In this document: piece after piece, positions 43,520-55,286 of the stretch
Position numbering within the stretch: the stretch's first letter is position 1
How the letters are laid out: every line of letters begins with the position of its first letter
Source: Polytrichum commune
Taxonomy: Eukaryota > Streptophyta > Polytrichopsida > Polytrichales > Polytrichaceae
DNA length: 64,000 nt
Assembly (NCBI GenBank): GCA_950295325.1
Contig: OX485807.1
Location: forward strand, 30,785,666 to 30,849,665
Direction of reading: 5' to 3'
Made by a program: the position numbers and the translations under genes
The notes under the pieces: model-generated
The model's input: only the letters and a program-made list of their open reading frames with translations
What the model was told of the DNA's origin: nothing
Database searches by the model: none

Positions 43520-44060
43520 GTAAAGCTTAGGGCCACTTCCCACTAGAGCTTGATGACCCTTGACCCGTGATATTCAAATTATGTGATTGGTCAAGAAGCT
43601 GAAGACAATCCATGTTCACTTTACACTAGACTTTGAAGGCATAAGGGACCAACAATACTTGAAAGGATGATAAATCTACATGACGTCCTACATGGCAACA
43701 AGTGGATAATGTTTCATGGTCCACTAGATATTTTGTTTGGCCCATAAAATAGATGTGGGTCCTAACATAAAACCAACAACCGTGGCAATCAATTTAATTG
43801 TCATTGACACTGATAAATCTTAAATTCTCATTATGGGGTCCCGCACCCAAAAATATGTTGTGGTCCCTCAACACAATCCACTTTGTCTTTACACTAAGCT
43901 TGAAGATGCATCAATTGCAAAATTGGATTTCTAATTCTGGCGGTACAACCTTTGGAAAATTTTAAGGGGCCCTTAGTTTCTCATGTTCACGTCTCTTGGT
44001 ATGTGTGTGAAACGGCCCTTGGTACCTAGACATGCACTTCTCGCGTCCCCATACTCACCA
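43520..44060 (+). repeat. Dispersed repeat family R-B, copy 2
   Basis: It aligns in order with 21180-21780 through tcctacatggcaacaagtgg, ataatgtttcatggtcca, gttcacgtctcttggtatgt and gtgtgaaacggcccttgg. The unit is non-coding and its ends are not resolved. Confidence 0.5.
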
Positions 44061-45163
44061 ACATTGGTGGTCACCGCCCAAATTATAAAAAAATTAAAAC
44101 TTGTTTTGTTGGGGGTTGGCCTGACACAACTATCTGACTCCCACGACAAATTGGGCCTCTCTAGCCTAGATGACAACTTGCAGCCATTATCTTTCCAATA
44201 AGTTGGACGCACCATTAGGTGGGTTGGGCTATTTTATACAAGTACCCTAGGCACTCCAACTTGTATCATAAGAATTGCCAAACTAAGGGGAAACTTCCTG
44301 ATCTCTTGAAAGCAATGAGGATCAAACTTAGGATGGAAACTTTGTGACCAAACCTACCCTATTTTACATCATCTTATTGCCATTTATACCATCAACCTAT
44401 ATATGATCTAGTAGCAACCAATGTTGGTTTGGTATATAGGTGAATGCATGGTATCAATATCAATATCAACATCAACATCAATAACGCTATCAAAGAACCT
44501 ACTCATGGAAATTAAAATCGTAATAGTAATCAACTAATGACATTTGGTGTGTGTTAAAGTGAAAAAAAATTCTTTGTATGCCTGAGTTATTATTTGAATC
44601 AATACCAATATAAATAATACTGATACTAGGACGATTTTGCTTAGATATGATGATTCTTGCATAATATGTATACCCGAATGGTATGGAAAAAAAAAGAATA
44701 CCATCAAATTACCCATGCCTTACTGTTATCACAAAATGTGAAATCCTCATCGTAGATACCTGATACTAATTACTGATAGCAACTACAGGGCACCCCAAAA
44801 AAAAAGTCCTTGAAATCAGGGCTATTATGGTATGGCAAAACGCTTACGTACCAAGGCAAAAATGTTGAAGCAGGTCAAAGCAAAATGCAGATTTCACGAA
44901 TCGTATAGCCAATTGTCCATTGAGAAGGAAATATCGCTGACTCCTCGAGAACCATTCTCAGACTAATTCTTGGTGCCACCAACCCAGCGAGTTCTTCAAG
45001 CAACTTACTACCTTGGAAATCTACACTCCAAATTTAGTGCTTATAAATCAGAATCTTCACTGCAAATTTAGTGTTGAGGACATGTGTTTTGAGCAGCCCC
45101 AGTTAAATTGGGTGTCCATGCAGGAAGGAAGGAGGCTTTACCGTGAAGAAAGGTGGTCATGCC

Positions 45164-45178
45164 CAGTTTAGGGTTTAG
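45164..45178 (+). promoter_or_regulatory. Telobox-type element upstream of RMD5 copy A
   Basis: The 15 bases cagtttagggtttag contain the plant telobox (aaaccctaa on the other strand). The identical 15-mer occurs at 51716-51730 upstream of copy B, so it probably survives from the common promoter of the duplicated genes. The pyrimidine-rich stretch just downstream (ccctcactcaacctcaacct) would fit a transcript leader. Confidence 0.6.
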
Positions 45179-45981
45179 GGCTCTTCGTTTCCCTCACTCA
45201 ACCTCAACCTCATCCCTATCATCCCTCTACTCTTCTCTGTGTCGATCTTTCTGGAGGATTTCTGGGGAATCTTTTCGTGGGAGAGATTGTTGAGTTTGCA
45301 TTGGCTACCTGTTTCTTTACTTAAGGTTGTGCTGAAGATTGGCTTGGGAGAAAGGTCATCTTCATATGTGATGTGTATGCGAGAACATAGTTAAGATCTG
45401 TGGAGTGTTTGGAGAGTTGATGCGATCTGGTTCAAGGGAAGCATAGGAGCTCAGATTTGTAGTTGTGAGCATATTAGATTGACCCATGCCTGCTGCATTT
45501 GGTGATCGGTGATAAGAGCAGGCAAGGCATGGGAGTTTCATCTACGTTATTTGGTATGGTGGAGGGGATGATGAACACATAATTTTCATTCAGAAATTGT
45601 GGTGGAAGATCGGAAGGGATTGGGAGATGGATGTGGGAGACGATGTCTGCATCCTTCATATTTGACTTTCTTGCAAACATCTTCCCTGAACAGGAGTCAG
45701 TCTATAGGAATCCAATTTTTGGGGAATGGTTCCTCGACTTGGGTAGGAACACCAAAGAAGGAATGTATTAAGAAGTAGAGCGCATCGGATTTGTGTCTTG
45801 CACATGTGTAGCTATGGAAATTCGTAGCTAGCAGCAGTTTGTCGCAACTCTACAACTTGGAGGACCAAGGAGGCATATTTTTGAAATTGAAGGTAAACAT
45901 GAGGTTCAAGACTTCCGGCAGTGGGATCGTATCAACAGTATACTGAAAAACAATGTTGACAACCTTTTCCTCGGGAACAAA

Positions 45982-48900
45982 ATGGACTTGACCTCGATTC
46001 ACGAAGCGTTTGATCGCGTCGCCAAAAAACAGAAGGTGTCTTACATGAAGACGCAGGATGTGATCGACAGGGCAATACACGTTGTAGTTTCGCATATGGA
46101 CGAAGCTGCCAAAACTTCTGCAGACATCAAGCCGAAGGGCGTTTTCGGAGACTTGCAAACATCGTTGGCCGAATTTGGTCCTAATAATCAGGTACACAAA
46201 GTTTATGATGCAATGGTCTACCCTGACTTTCTCGATTTGTCTATGGCAATGAAAGAGGGTCATGGTTCTTCAGATTCTGTCGTACTGGTTCTTCTTAAAA
46301 CCAAAACCTTTTTTGATAGCATGGTTAGACTATTGACATAAGGTTGCTTTGTCATCTTTCTATGTTCTATAGATGGCAATCATCTCTCTTGATTATGAAT
46401 TGCGATCTTATTCTACATATTTACTCTTCCTATACCCATGATAACCCTTTCCAGTAATGATGATGTTTTGTTAACATAGGTTTTGGTTGTGAGTCACAGA
46501 TTGCGGTTTCACAGAAGGAGCTTAATACAGTAGTCAGCAAGTATGGTAAACTTCTGGACAAGTCCTTCAATCCAGACATTGGGAAAGCACACAGAGATGT
46601 TGAATTTGGTAGCCACTTGATTAATGAGATCATAGCCCAACATTTCTATCGGCAGGGGTTGTTTGAACTCGGGGATTGTTTTGTGAACGAGACACAGACG
46701 CCGAACGTAGCAGCATTGAAAGCTCCATTCTATGAGATGTATCAAAACCTAGAGCATTTACGAGCAAAGAATTTGGAGCCACCTTTAATGTGGGCACGGA
46801 AGAACCGGCAGGCACTGGTTGCCAAGGTGATGCCAAAATTCATTGCCTATTAATTACTATAAACTTTTTGGTGCTTCATATTAAGAACCCAGTTGTCATG
46901 GAGGTTTTATGACCACAAATGCCATGAATTGATGATATTGAGGAACTCGGATGGGTGGCTCAAACCCAAGGCCTTAATGCGGATGCCATGGGAATTCCGA
47001 GGTTAAACTGCCTAAGGCCCAATTTGTGCTTGGATTGGTGATCTTCCTAACACTTGATTTTCTGGTGCACCCTACCACTATGATCCACCCAACCATAGTG
47101 AGGCTATCCAGGTGAACCTGATACTTTCAATCAACCATGTGGGAACCCAGGGGCTTGTCCTTGAGGGAGGTAGGTGCATGCTGGCTTGTCTGCACCTGTT
47201 CAAGGTGTTCACCTTTGTAAGTAGTCTTTGCAGGCACCCTAGTTCTTGTGATGCCCGTTCTGGGATTACATATACAGGCAGATTAATTCAAACATGAAGC
47301 AACACCATAATTGACGCCAATGGCATCATCAGAGTCCTCTTTTTTCCTCTTCTCTTGTTCTGGGGACTGGGGGGATCAAACCTGAGGTAATAGTCCTGAT
47401 AGGGAGCTTTGGTTATGTGTTGGTTCTGGAAGTGACGATGTGAGGTTTTTGGCTGTGGATTCTCATCTTATGTTTATGTATCATGACACTGCAGGGATCT
47501 TCCCTGGAATTTAAGTTGCACCAGCTACAATTTGTTCATGTCCTTCAAATGCAAGGGCGTAAGGAAGCATTGGCATATGCAAAGGCATCATTTAATCCAT
47601 TTGCTGTGGAGCACATATCTGACATTCAGAGGTTAATGGCTTGCTTGCTATGGGCTAACCGTCTGGAGTTTTCACCTTACAAGGACCTTTTGTCTCCGTC
47701 TCATTGGGATACAGTTGCTCTGGAGTTCACAAGGGAGTGTTGCAATCTGCTGGGCCAGGCATATGACAGCCCGTTGCATGTAACTCTTTCGGCTGGTTCT
47801 CAAGCATTGTCTTCTTTGCTGAAGCTTGCAACTGTGATGGCACCAAGGAAACAGGTGAGCTGAAGACTAACTCTTTTCTTGCATAATCATCAAGCCAATA
47901 GTTTGAGTGGTTGGGAGTTATCTCCACTTTGCAAGTGATGAGGGTTCAAGCCATGCTAGTGCTACCCGCTATGGTCCACCCACTCATTTTGGGGATCACT
48001 GGTTCCACTGGTCAATTCATAAAGTTGCACTGGCTGCAACCAGTAGAAACAACCCACCTCTTAATTGAGACAGTAGCATGTGCTGGAAGAGACTCTTTTA
48101 TCTATGTTAGTGTTGGCAAACATAAGGGTCATCTTTTTTCTTTCTTTCTTCTTTTATCTGTGTGGTCTAGTTTGTGCCTTTTCTATAAAGGAAATAAGTC
48201 CTGGTTGGGATGCATGTGCACCTTGTCTCATGGCAGTTTTGGTGAGGCCCTTCTGGATCTCATGTGAAAAATAGCACGCTCGAATGTACTGCATGGCACT
48301 AAGGGCTGCCACCCCTAGTTTGATTGGGTCCACATATCAATATAAATTCTTAACCTACAATGCATACGCTGCCAGTTGGGATTTATACTATATTATTGTT
48401 TTAAGTGAACACTTGGAGATAATTGCAGTTTTCTGATCATTGGAATTAACAAATCAATATACGTTCTTAGTTTGGATAACCCTTCAGTGCAAGACCAAGG
48501 ATGTTTAAACCTTTGAATTGAGAAGAGGTTCCTCATAAAGTTGGAAGTCCTCAGAGCAATGAAGTCCTGAGGACAGTCAACTGTTGGCCTGTGCACTTTG
48601 CTGGATGTTGACCGTGCCATGGAAAATGTTGTAGTTATGAGAACTTGGTGTACCCGACACTCTTCAAATGTTGTAGTGTACAATATCAGAGGAATTCACA
48701 TATTGAAGATATGTGGATATTCTCATGAAATGGCTCTACTACCTCCATGTGCTATAATGCTGGCAATTTAATTTTGGCTTCAAACACATTGCTAAATGGT
48801 TTGTTGACTGGGTGCAGGAGTGGGCGGCCCTTAAACATATGCCAGTTGAGATAGAACTGGACAACGCATTTCAGTTTCATTCCATATTTGCATGCCCTGT

Positions 48901-49069
48901 GTCACGCGAACAGAGCACTGCCGAGAACCCCCCAATGCTGATGCCGTGTGGCCATGTGTTGTGCAAACAATCCATTCAGAAGCTTGGTAAGGGAAATTTA
49001 AGGACATTCAAGTGCCCATATTGTCCTCTGGAGGCCACATTCTCACAATGCCAGCAATTATATTTCTGA
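45982..49069 (+). CDS. RMD5: RMD5/GID2-type RING E3 ligase subunit, copy A
   Basis: Four exons join in frame: 45982-46191, 46500-46826, 47495-47854 and 48818-49069, giving 382 residues. The central LisH/CTLH region lies about 115-280: HLINEIIAQHFYRQGLFELG, then GSSLEFKLHQLQFVHVL and RLMACLLWANRLEFSPY. The C-terminus is the Gid-type RING: CPVSREQSTAENPPMLMPCG, HVLCKQSIQKL and FKCPYCPLEATFSQCQQLYF. In yeast and animals RMD5 is one of the two RING subunits of the GID/CTLH ubiquitin ligase; the plant complex also exists. Exon structure is the same as copy B. Exons 2-4 are nearly identical to copy B in protein, but residues about 30-70 are strongly changed (IHVVVSHMDEAAKTSADIKP against the longer helical stretch of B) and two residues shorter. 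The frame is intact, so it is called functional. Confidence 0.94.
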
Positions 49070-51715
49070 TGATGTAAGGGTTAACAGGAAACCCATTTGT
49101 ACTGTAGAATAGGAGGTCGGGCTAGTCACAAAGATGAAAACTAAAGAGACAGCATTGCATGTGTTGTAAAAAGATTTTTCTGTCTCATCAGTAACCAGGT
49201 TCATTTTATGTATAGTCATATTACCGTGTAGAAGGTACCTATACTCTTCCTATGAGGTGGTCATATTGGTCTCATGTAACAGAGATTACATGTATATCAT
49301 AAAGCATGTGATGCACTTGGGGCATGGGAGTTTGAAAACATGTGTAAATAATTTATTATTTCAGGTCTTGTGTTTGTGAGTTGGTCCATGTGCTCATGCA
49401 CGTTGTGTCTAAGCTTACCTCCTGCAGATCCAAGTATCCTTTTCGTATGAGCAAGTAGAGGTCTTACAGTGCAAAGCAGTGACAGATTTGTGACTTCATA
49501 GGACTAATTACAGTATTTATGAGATTCATGAAGAGGATTGTGAGTTGCTGAACACCTCTGCCAAACAAAATGTGGTACATAAGACGCTCTTGTGTAGAAG
49601 AAAATGGATGGGCCTTCTTGCTCCACCTATGAAGTGTACATGTCTGACGAGTTACAAGGTACTCCTTCTTGGAAAAGAAAATGATCTGGATATTGAACTT
49701 AAACTGAAGTAATATGGAGCTCATGGGAATGATTGCATTTGCAACCTCTCTTTGCATTTATTATCTCGGAGAAGACTTAATGTGCATAGAATCTCCTGTT
49801 TGGTAACATAAGTCACTGAATGTATTGCTGATATGATTGATGTCATGAAACGTGTTCTATAATTTACAAACAAGCTGTAGCCATTCTTTTCAGACAAAAA
49901 GTATAAAACAATTATAAGGCTTGGTTCTTTGGGGAGCACAAAGTATGTCTATTGAGCTAAAGTATTGGGTTGTTGGATGTTGTTTTTCCACACAAATTGT
50001 GACATTGCAAGTTTATAAATTGTGTTATGAGCTTGTCCTGGTTTTGGAAAAGACTGGAATTTTGTGGCATATTTTTACCTGCTTGTAGACACCAGTCTAA
50101 CGGACCAATCAACCAGCCCAGCACAAAACGTCTCCGCTGGCAAATCAACAAGCCTTGGTAGAACATTTCAAGTGGCTATATCTACATACGCACCACCATT
50201 GAAATGGCTTACCATGCACCATACCTGGGCCCACTATTAATGGCTAATTCTTTGTTGACATAAAAAGGTCACCCACTTTTTTGAAATAAACACAACAAAT
50301 GCTTAAGTACAAGTGGCCAAAGTGAAGTGACAAATGTCAAAGACCTTGTCTATGGTAGCTACACATACAATTATCCTTTTAAGCATCCAAACACATTAAC
50401 TCTCATAGCATGGTCACCCCGGGGGTCCAACTGGTGCGCCTCCCCTCCCCCCTTGGTAGCCGGGGCCGCCCATCCATGGCAGATAGAACAACGTCCCTAA
50501 GAGCCCTGGTCTGGTTGGGGTATCAGTAGATGACCTTAATTTTTGTTGGGTTTTATTGGTAATCAAAGAAGGGTTGCAATGTACCCCAAGGTTGAAATAC
50601 ACCGGTCAACTAATGTCAAGCATATAATGATGCCATATAGAGTGAAAGACTTGGAAGAAAAGGAGATAGAAAAGAATAATAAAATATTTTATTTTTAATA
50701 CTACTCAATCCATTTTTTGAGTTTTGTGTCTAACTATAGCCCATGGCACAACATACATGGGATTAGATAGAGAGCTCTCAAAATTTGCTTATTGGTTTAA
50801 CCTTGATATTGTGTGTGTGTGTGTGTGTGTGTGTATTTTTTGTAATTTTTTTTTTTTGGGGGGGGGGGAGATAAAAATGAAGGATTCCATTTGCAAGAAG
50901 TTGATGGGCACCAAATTTGATTCATGGTCAATTGTCAATGTTGTATTGTAAGGTGTTGTAGAATCCTTGTGCTAGATTTTAGTGTAGTATTCACTTAGGC
51001 TGAGCATATACTCACCCCCCTGGAATAATTGGGGGGGGGGGGACAATTAGGATTAGATTCCTAGGTCCACAGAGCCCATGAAACCTATTGAGTAACATAA
51101 CATTGGTAAGTCTCATGCTCCCTCACCTCTTCTCAATTAAAAGAGATGCCATGTTACATGAGGGCCTTGCCACAACACCAAGACTTAGGCCATAATATCC
51201 CCACAGTTTTTTAGAGAATCACAACATGTTTATTCTTGGCCCTTGGCTACATTATTCTCTTGCAAAGTCTAAGTGACAGGTGGAGCTTAGCAATATGATG
51301 TAATGTTATGCTCCAATAATGTGCAAAATATATTTCTTCACACATGATATTCAAATAAACTCTAAGATTCCAATCTGAAAGTTAGAAAAAAGTTGACAAA
51401 CATAAGATGAAATAAAGACAATCCGTTAAATGTAATATGAACTGCATAACAAACGAAAGGAGAATGGATAATTAGTCGCAGGCAGGGCGACTCGTCCACC
51501 CACTCAAGCTGGTTATCAATCATAACCGATCAACTCACAAACATAATGTGGAGGACAAAGATGATATGATGACTCCGTTGATGAGCGACTCCAAATGGAG
51601 AGGTTCCAATCGGCCTTCCGGTCTGGGAAGAGCGATCGATTATGATTATGATGAGTACAATATGAACCCACTCGACCAAATTTGGAAGCAAGATAATAAA
51701 TGCAGAGGTCGTGGC
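49070..51715. other. Intergenic between the RMD5 copies, left part
   Basis: The first few hundred bases should be the 3' UTR of copy A. The rest is AT-rich and holds simple repeats only: a (GT)n tract at about 50810-50833 followed by T and G runs to about 50870, and a G run near 51032-51043. No transposon ends or genes were seen. Confidence 0.5.
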
Positions 51716-51730
51716 CAGTTTAGGGTTTAG
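51716..51730 (+). promoter_or_regulatory. Telobox-type element upstream of RMD5 copy B
   Basis: The same 15-mer (cagtttagggtttag) as at 45164-45178. It is followed by a long pyrimidine-rich leader-like stretch (about 51770-52020, with ctctctctctact and ccagccagccaagccag). The distance to the ATG at 53222 is about 1.5 kb, so a 5' UTR intron is likely. Confidence 0.6.
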
Positions 51731-53221
51731 TGACTAGCACAGCCACCACTGGCCTTCATTTAACATACGCTCCCCTCTCCATCTCTCTCTCTACTCTCCC
51801 ATCCCTCTCTCTGGAGTGTGTGTGTGTCCGCTTTGCCCTGTTCTCGCTCTGGCGTGCATTTCACACTCACCGGCCCGCCATAGCCAGCCAGCCAAGCCAG
51901 CCAACCAGCCAGCCGGCCTCGCCACTCTCCTGGCCTCTTCGCCCCTTAAGTCTCGCCATTCGCCCCGCGGACACCTGCGCATTCCCCTGTCCCTCGCTGC
52001 ACCTTTCTTTGTGCGTCACACCTTTTCTATTTCCGTAGATTCTCTCTCGCGCTGGGAAACAAAAGTGCGTGCATCCTAGGGTTGCTGAAAGCCCGCTTGG
52101 AGGGGATGGCAGCTGACCGTGAATGCGGTCCCTGCTTCCGTCGTGCTTCTGGCGTCCTACCTAGCTTGTAAATCGGACCGCAGGAATTCATACGGATAGG
52201 CGACGAGAGGGAAGGAGGGGGGATTTATTCATTCATTGGATGTGGATGTATGTAGTGTAGTGTACGAGGTGCGGGTGGAGGGTTTCGCTCTTCGGTGTAG
52301 TCGGAGCTATGAATCGGTGGGGGAATTCGGTAGCTAAAAGAGAGATTTGTCGATTGAATGTGTGATTCGAGTGGGGCGGTGTCCGAGGAAGGGGACTTTG
52401 TGAGGGTTGTGTGTGAAAGTGAGTGGAAGAGTAGTGGAAGGGTAGTGTGGAGTTGTCGTAATGGAGAATAGCTGGAATTGACGAAGAGTAGAGTAGTTTA
52501 ATATTATGCGAGGTTAGTTTAGTTTGTGTCTAACGAGGAATCTGCTTTGAAACGTGGCTGTTGTTTATGCGAGCCTTTTGTTAAATAGAATATGATGATG
52601 GTATGGGGTTGTATGGGACAGTGACTGGGGTTTCTTGATGAATTGTAGAATTTGTGTTGATGATACTGGAGAATCGTAATTGAGTGTGTCTGTGTATGCG
52701 TGTGTGTGTGTGTGTGTGTGAGAGCGTGTAGATAGATGCGTATCGAATTGAGCAGTAAATTGAAAGGTCCGTTTCAGCCTGAACTAGGAGGTTGGGTGTT
52801 TGAAAGGGAGATGGAGACGGAAATCTCCTTCCGAAACTGTGCTGGGATACTATCTTTAAAATCTGCGATAAGGACGTAGGAGATGAAACGTGTCCTTAAT
52901 TTTGGAGGTTCTTAGTCACTAATTTTCATTTCTTTCCCTCTGGAACAAAGTGTATGTTGATTACATCTGACAAGATTACTCTACTTACTCTGAGGTAGGA
53001 TCGGTGACAAGGCGTTTGAAAGGAACCAGAACCACATTGAATGTCCTAAAGAAGATTTCTCATGCGCACATCTCGGAGACGAAGACAAGTCTAGAGAAAT
53101 CCTTCTAACTGAACGGAGGATGGCGGTCAACCCGCACGGCATGTAACCCACAGACTTGAAAGTCGAAAGTTGGAAAGCAAACCATACAACATACTTGACG
53201 GCTCAATTACTGGGTAGCAAG
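51731..53221 (+). promoter_or_regulatory. Probable leader and 5' UTR intron of RMD5 copy B
   Basis: 51770-52080 is GC- and pyrimidine-rich and differs sharply from neighbouring DNA, as expected for a first exon. 52080-53100 is more T/G-rich, with a (GT)n tract at about 52699-52719, and looks like intron. An in-frame ATG at 53156 would add 22 residues but does not resemble family N-termini, so 53222 is preferred. Splice sites of the leader were not assigned. Confidence 0.4.
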
Positions 53222-55286
53222 ATGGATTTAGCCTCAATTCAGGAAGCGTTTGATCGTGTGGCCAAAAAGCAGAAGGTATCTTACACAAAGACACAGGATG
53301 TTATTGAAAAAACACTCCAAGTCGTTGAGGCTGCTGCGAAGCAGCTGAATGAGGCCGCAGAATGGTCGCCGGAAGCTCGAAAGGCAGTGCTAACAGAATT
53401 GCAAACGAGGTTGACTGATATTGCTCCCACTTCTCAGGTATGAGAGGATTTGCTAATCTGAAACCTTTACGCTTTCTTGAGCAATGTGTGGATAGGTTCT
53501 TGACAGCAAGTTTTTATGTGCAAACGGACATTGAGCTTCTCATGCATCATCTATTCCCTTCCGTGAATATACGGAAGTGAAGAAGATTTGCTGCATAGAT
53601 ATTTTGCTAATGTAGACTTTGGTTTGAGGTTTGCAGATTGGAGCTTCACAGAAGGAGGTTACTCTAGTGGTCAGCAAGTATGGTAAATTGCTGGACAAGT
53701 CCTTGAATCCGGACATTGCAAAAGCATACAGAGATGTTGAATTTGATAGCCATTTAATCAATGAGATCATAGCCCAGCATTTTTATCGGCAGGGGCTGTT
53801 TGACCTGGGGGATTGTTTTGTGAATGAGACACAAGAGCCAAATGCAGCAGCATTGAAGACTCCGTTCTATGAGATGTATCAAAACCTGGAGCATCTACGT
53901 GCGAAGGATTTGGAGCCAGCTCTAATGTGGGCTAGGAAGCACCGAGAGGCATTGGATGCCAAGGTATTTCTAAGTGTTGAGGAATGAGAGTGAGAGACGT
54001 TTATCCTTCTACTGTTGAAGTGATTTTAGTATGTGCTGATAATGTGAGATTCTTTGCGGAGGATAGTTTCTCATCTTAAGTTTCTGTGTTTACTTCAGGG
54101 GTCTTCCCTGGAATTCAAGTTGCACCAGCTACAGTTTGTTCATGTCCTTCGAACAAAAGGGCGTAAGGAAGCGTTGGAATATGCAAAGATATCGTTCACT
54201 ACATTTGCTATGGAGCATATGGCTGAAATTCAGAGGCTAATGGCTTGCTTGCTTTGGGCTAACCGTCTAGAGTTTTCACCTTACAAGGACCTTTTGTCCC
54301 CATCTCATTGGGATTCGGTTGCCCTGGAGTTCACAAGGGAGTGCTGCAATCTGCTGGGCCAGGCATATGAAAGCCCGTTGCATGTAACTCTTTCAGCGGG
54401 TTCTCAAGCACTGTCGTCTTTGCTGAAGCTTGCAACGGTGATGGCGCCCAAGAAACAGGTGAGTGGTGACAATGAACACTATTCTCTTGCTGTCCTGTTG
54501 TGACTCTGCATACTGGCAACCAGTTTTTGGCTAGAATGCATGTGCATTTTGTCTTTGACTGTGTGTTGCGTTTGTAGAAACAGCTCTGTCTAGTTTGAAA
54601 TTGATCACCAAGAATTTGATTTGAAATAAGAAAGCTGGAACCTAGTGCATGGTAGTTGCAGCCAACATCAGTACTCTCGGAGTGGCAGCCTTTACACCAA
54701 TCTAAGTCATTCAATTAGAAAATCCTCTATGCTGATTGTGAAGGATAAAGGTTGCTAACTTTTGTAATAAAATTTTTGGACCTTGCCGATGGTAATATAT
54801 TTGTCACTGCATTTATATGTAGTAATTCTGCATGGACATGTACTTATCCGATCAGAAATTAGCAATTGTAGGATTTAGTCCATGGATTTACATACTCAGT
54901 TTGGCTAGGGACTTAGTTGTTGCATGTATAGCCTCTGGAAGATGACAGTTATAAGTGCTTTTTAGAATACTGTGAGAGATTTGGGGTTGGACTCTCTCAA
55001 ACATGTGTTGATATGGTTTGGTGACTGGGTGCAGGAGTGGGCAGCTCTTAAACAGATGCCAGTTGAGATTGAGCTGGAGAATGCATTTCACTTTCATTCC
55101 ATATTTGCATGTCCAGTGTCTCGGGAGCAAAGCACTGCTGAGAATCCCCCAATGTTGATGCCATGCGGCCATGTGTTGTGCAAACAGTCCATCCAAAAGC
55201 TTGCTAAGGGTAATGCAAGGACGTTCAAGTGCCCATATTGTCCTCTGGAAACAACATTCACTCAATGTCAGCAGTTGTATTTCTAA
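53222..55286 (+). CDS. RMD5: RMD5/GID2-type RING E3 ligase subunit, copy B
   Basis: Four exons join in frame: 53222-53437, 53637-53963, 54099-54458 and 55035-55286, giving 384 residues. The N-terminus MDLASIQEAFDRVAKKQKVS leads into an amphipathic stretch (EAARKA-like, SPEARKAVLTELQTRL). Then come HLINEIIAQHFYRQGLFDLG, the CTLH-like GSSLEFKLHQLQFVHVL and WANRLEFSPYKDLLSP, and the C-terminal Gid-type RING with CPVSREQ, PCGHVLCKQSIQKLAKG and FKCPYCPLETTFTQCQQLYF. The product should be a RING subunit of the GID/CTLH ubiquitin ligase. It lies 4.2 kb downstream of copy A in the same orientation, with the same exon boundaries and phases but unrelated-looking introns, so the duplication is not very recent. 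A 188-codon antisense frame over the last exon is a shadow. Confidence 0.95.

Larger units (their letters stand above)
41571..45981. other. Intergenic between GCN5 and the first RMD5 gene
   Basis: The first part should hold the GCN5 3' UTR. A direct repeat enclosing a short ORF lies at 43150-43420 and a dispersed repeat at about 43520-44060 (both listed separately). 44060-45100 is AT-rich with no recognised feature. 45100-45981 carries the telobox-bearing promoter and leader of the first RMD5 gene. Confidence 0.5.

Noticed and set aside
53156-53221. Upstream in-frame ATG extending RMD5 copy B by 22 residues
   Set aside because: The extension does not resemble RMD5 N-termini, whereas MDLASIQEAFDRV at 53222 matches the start of copy A.
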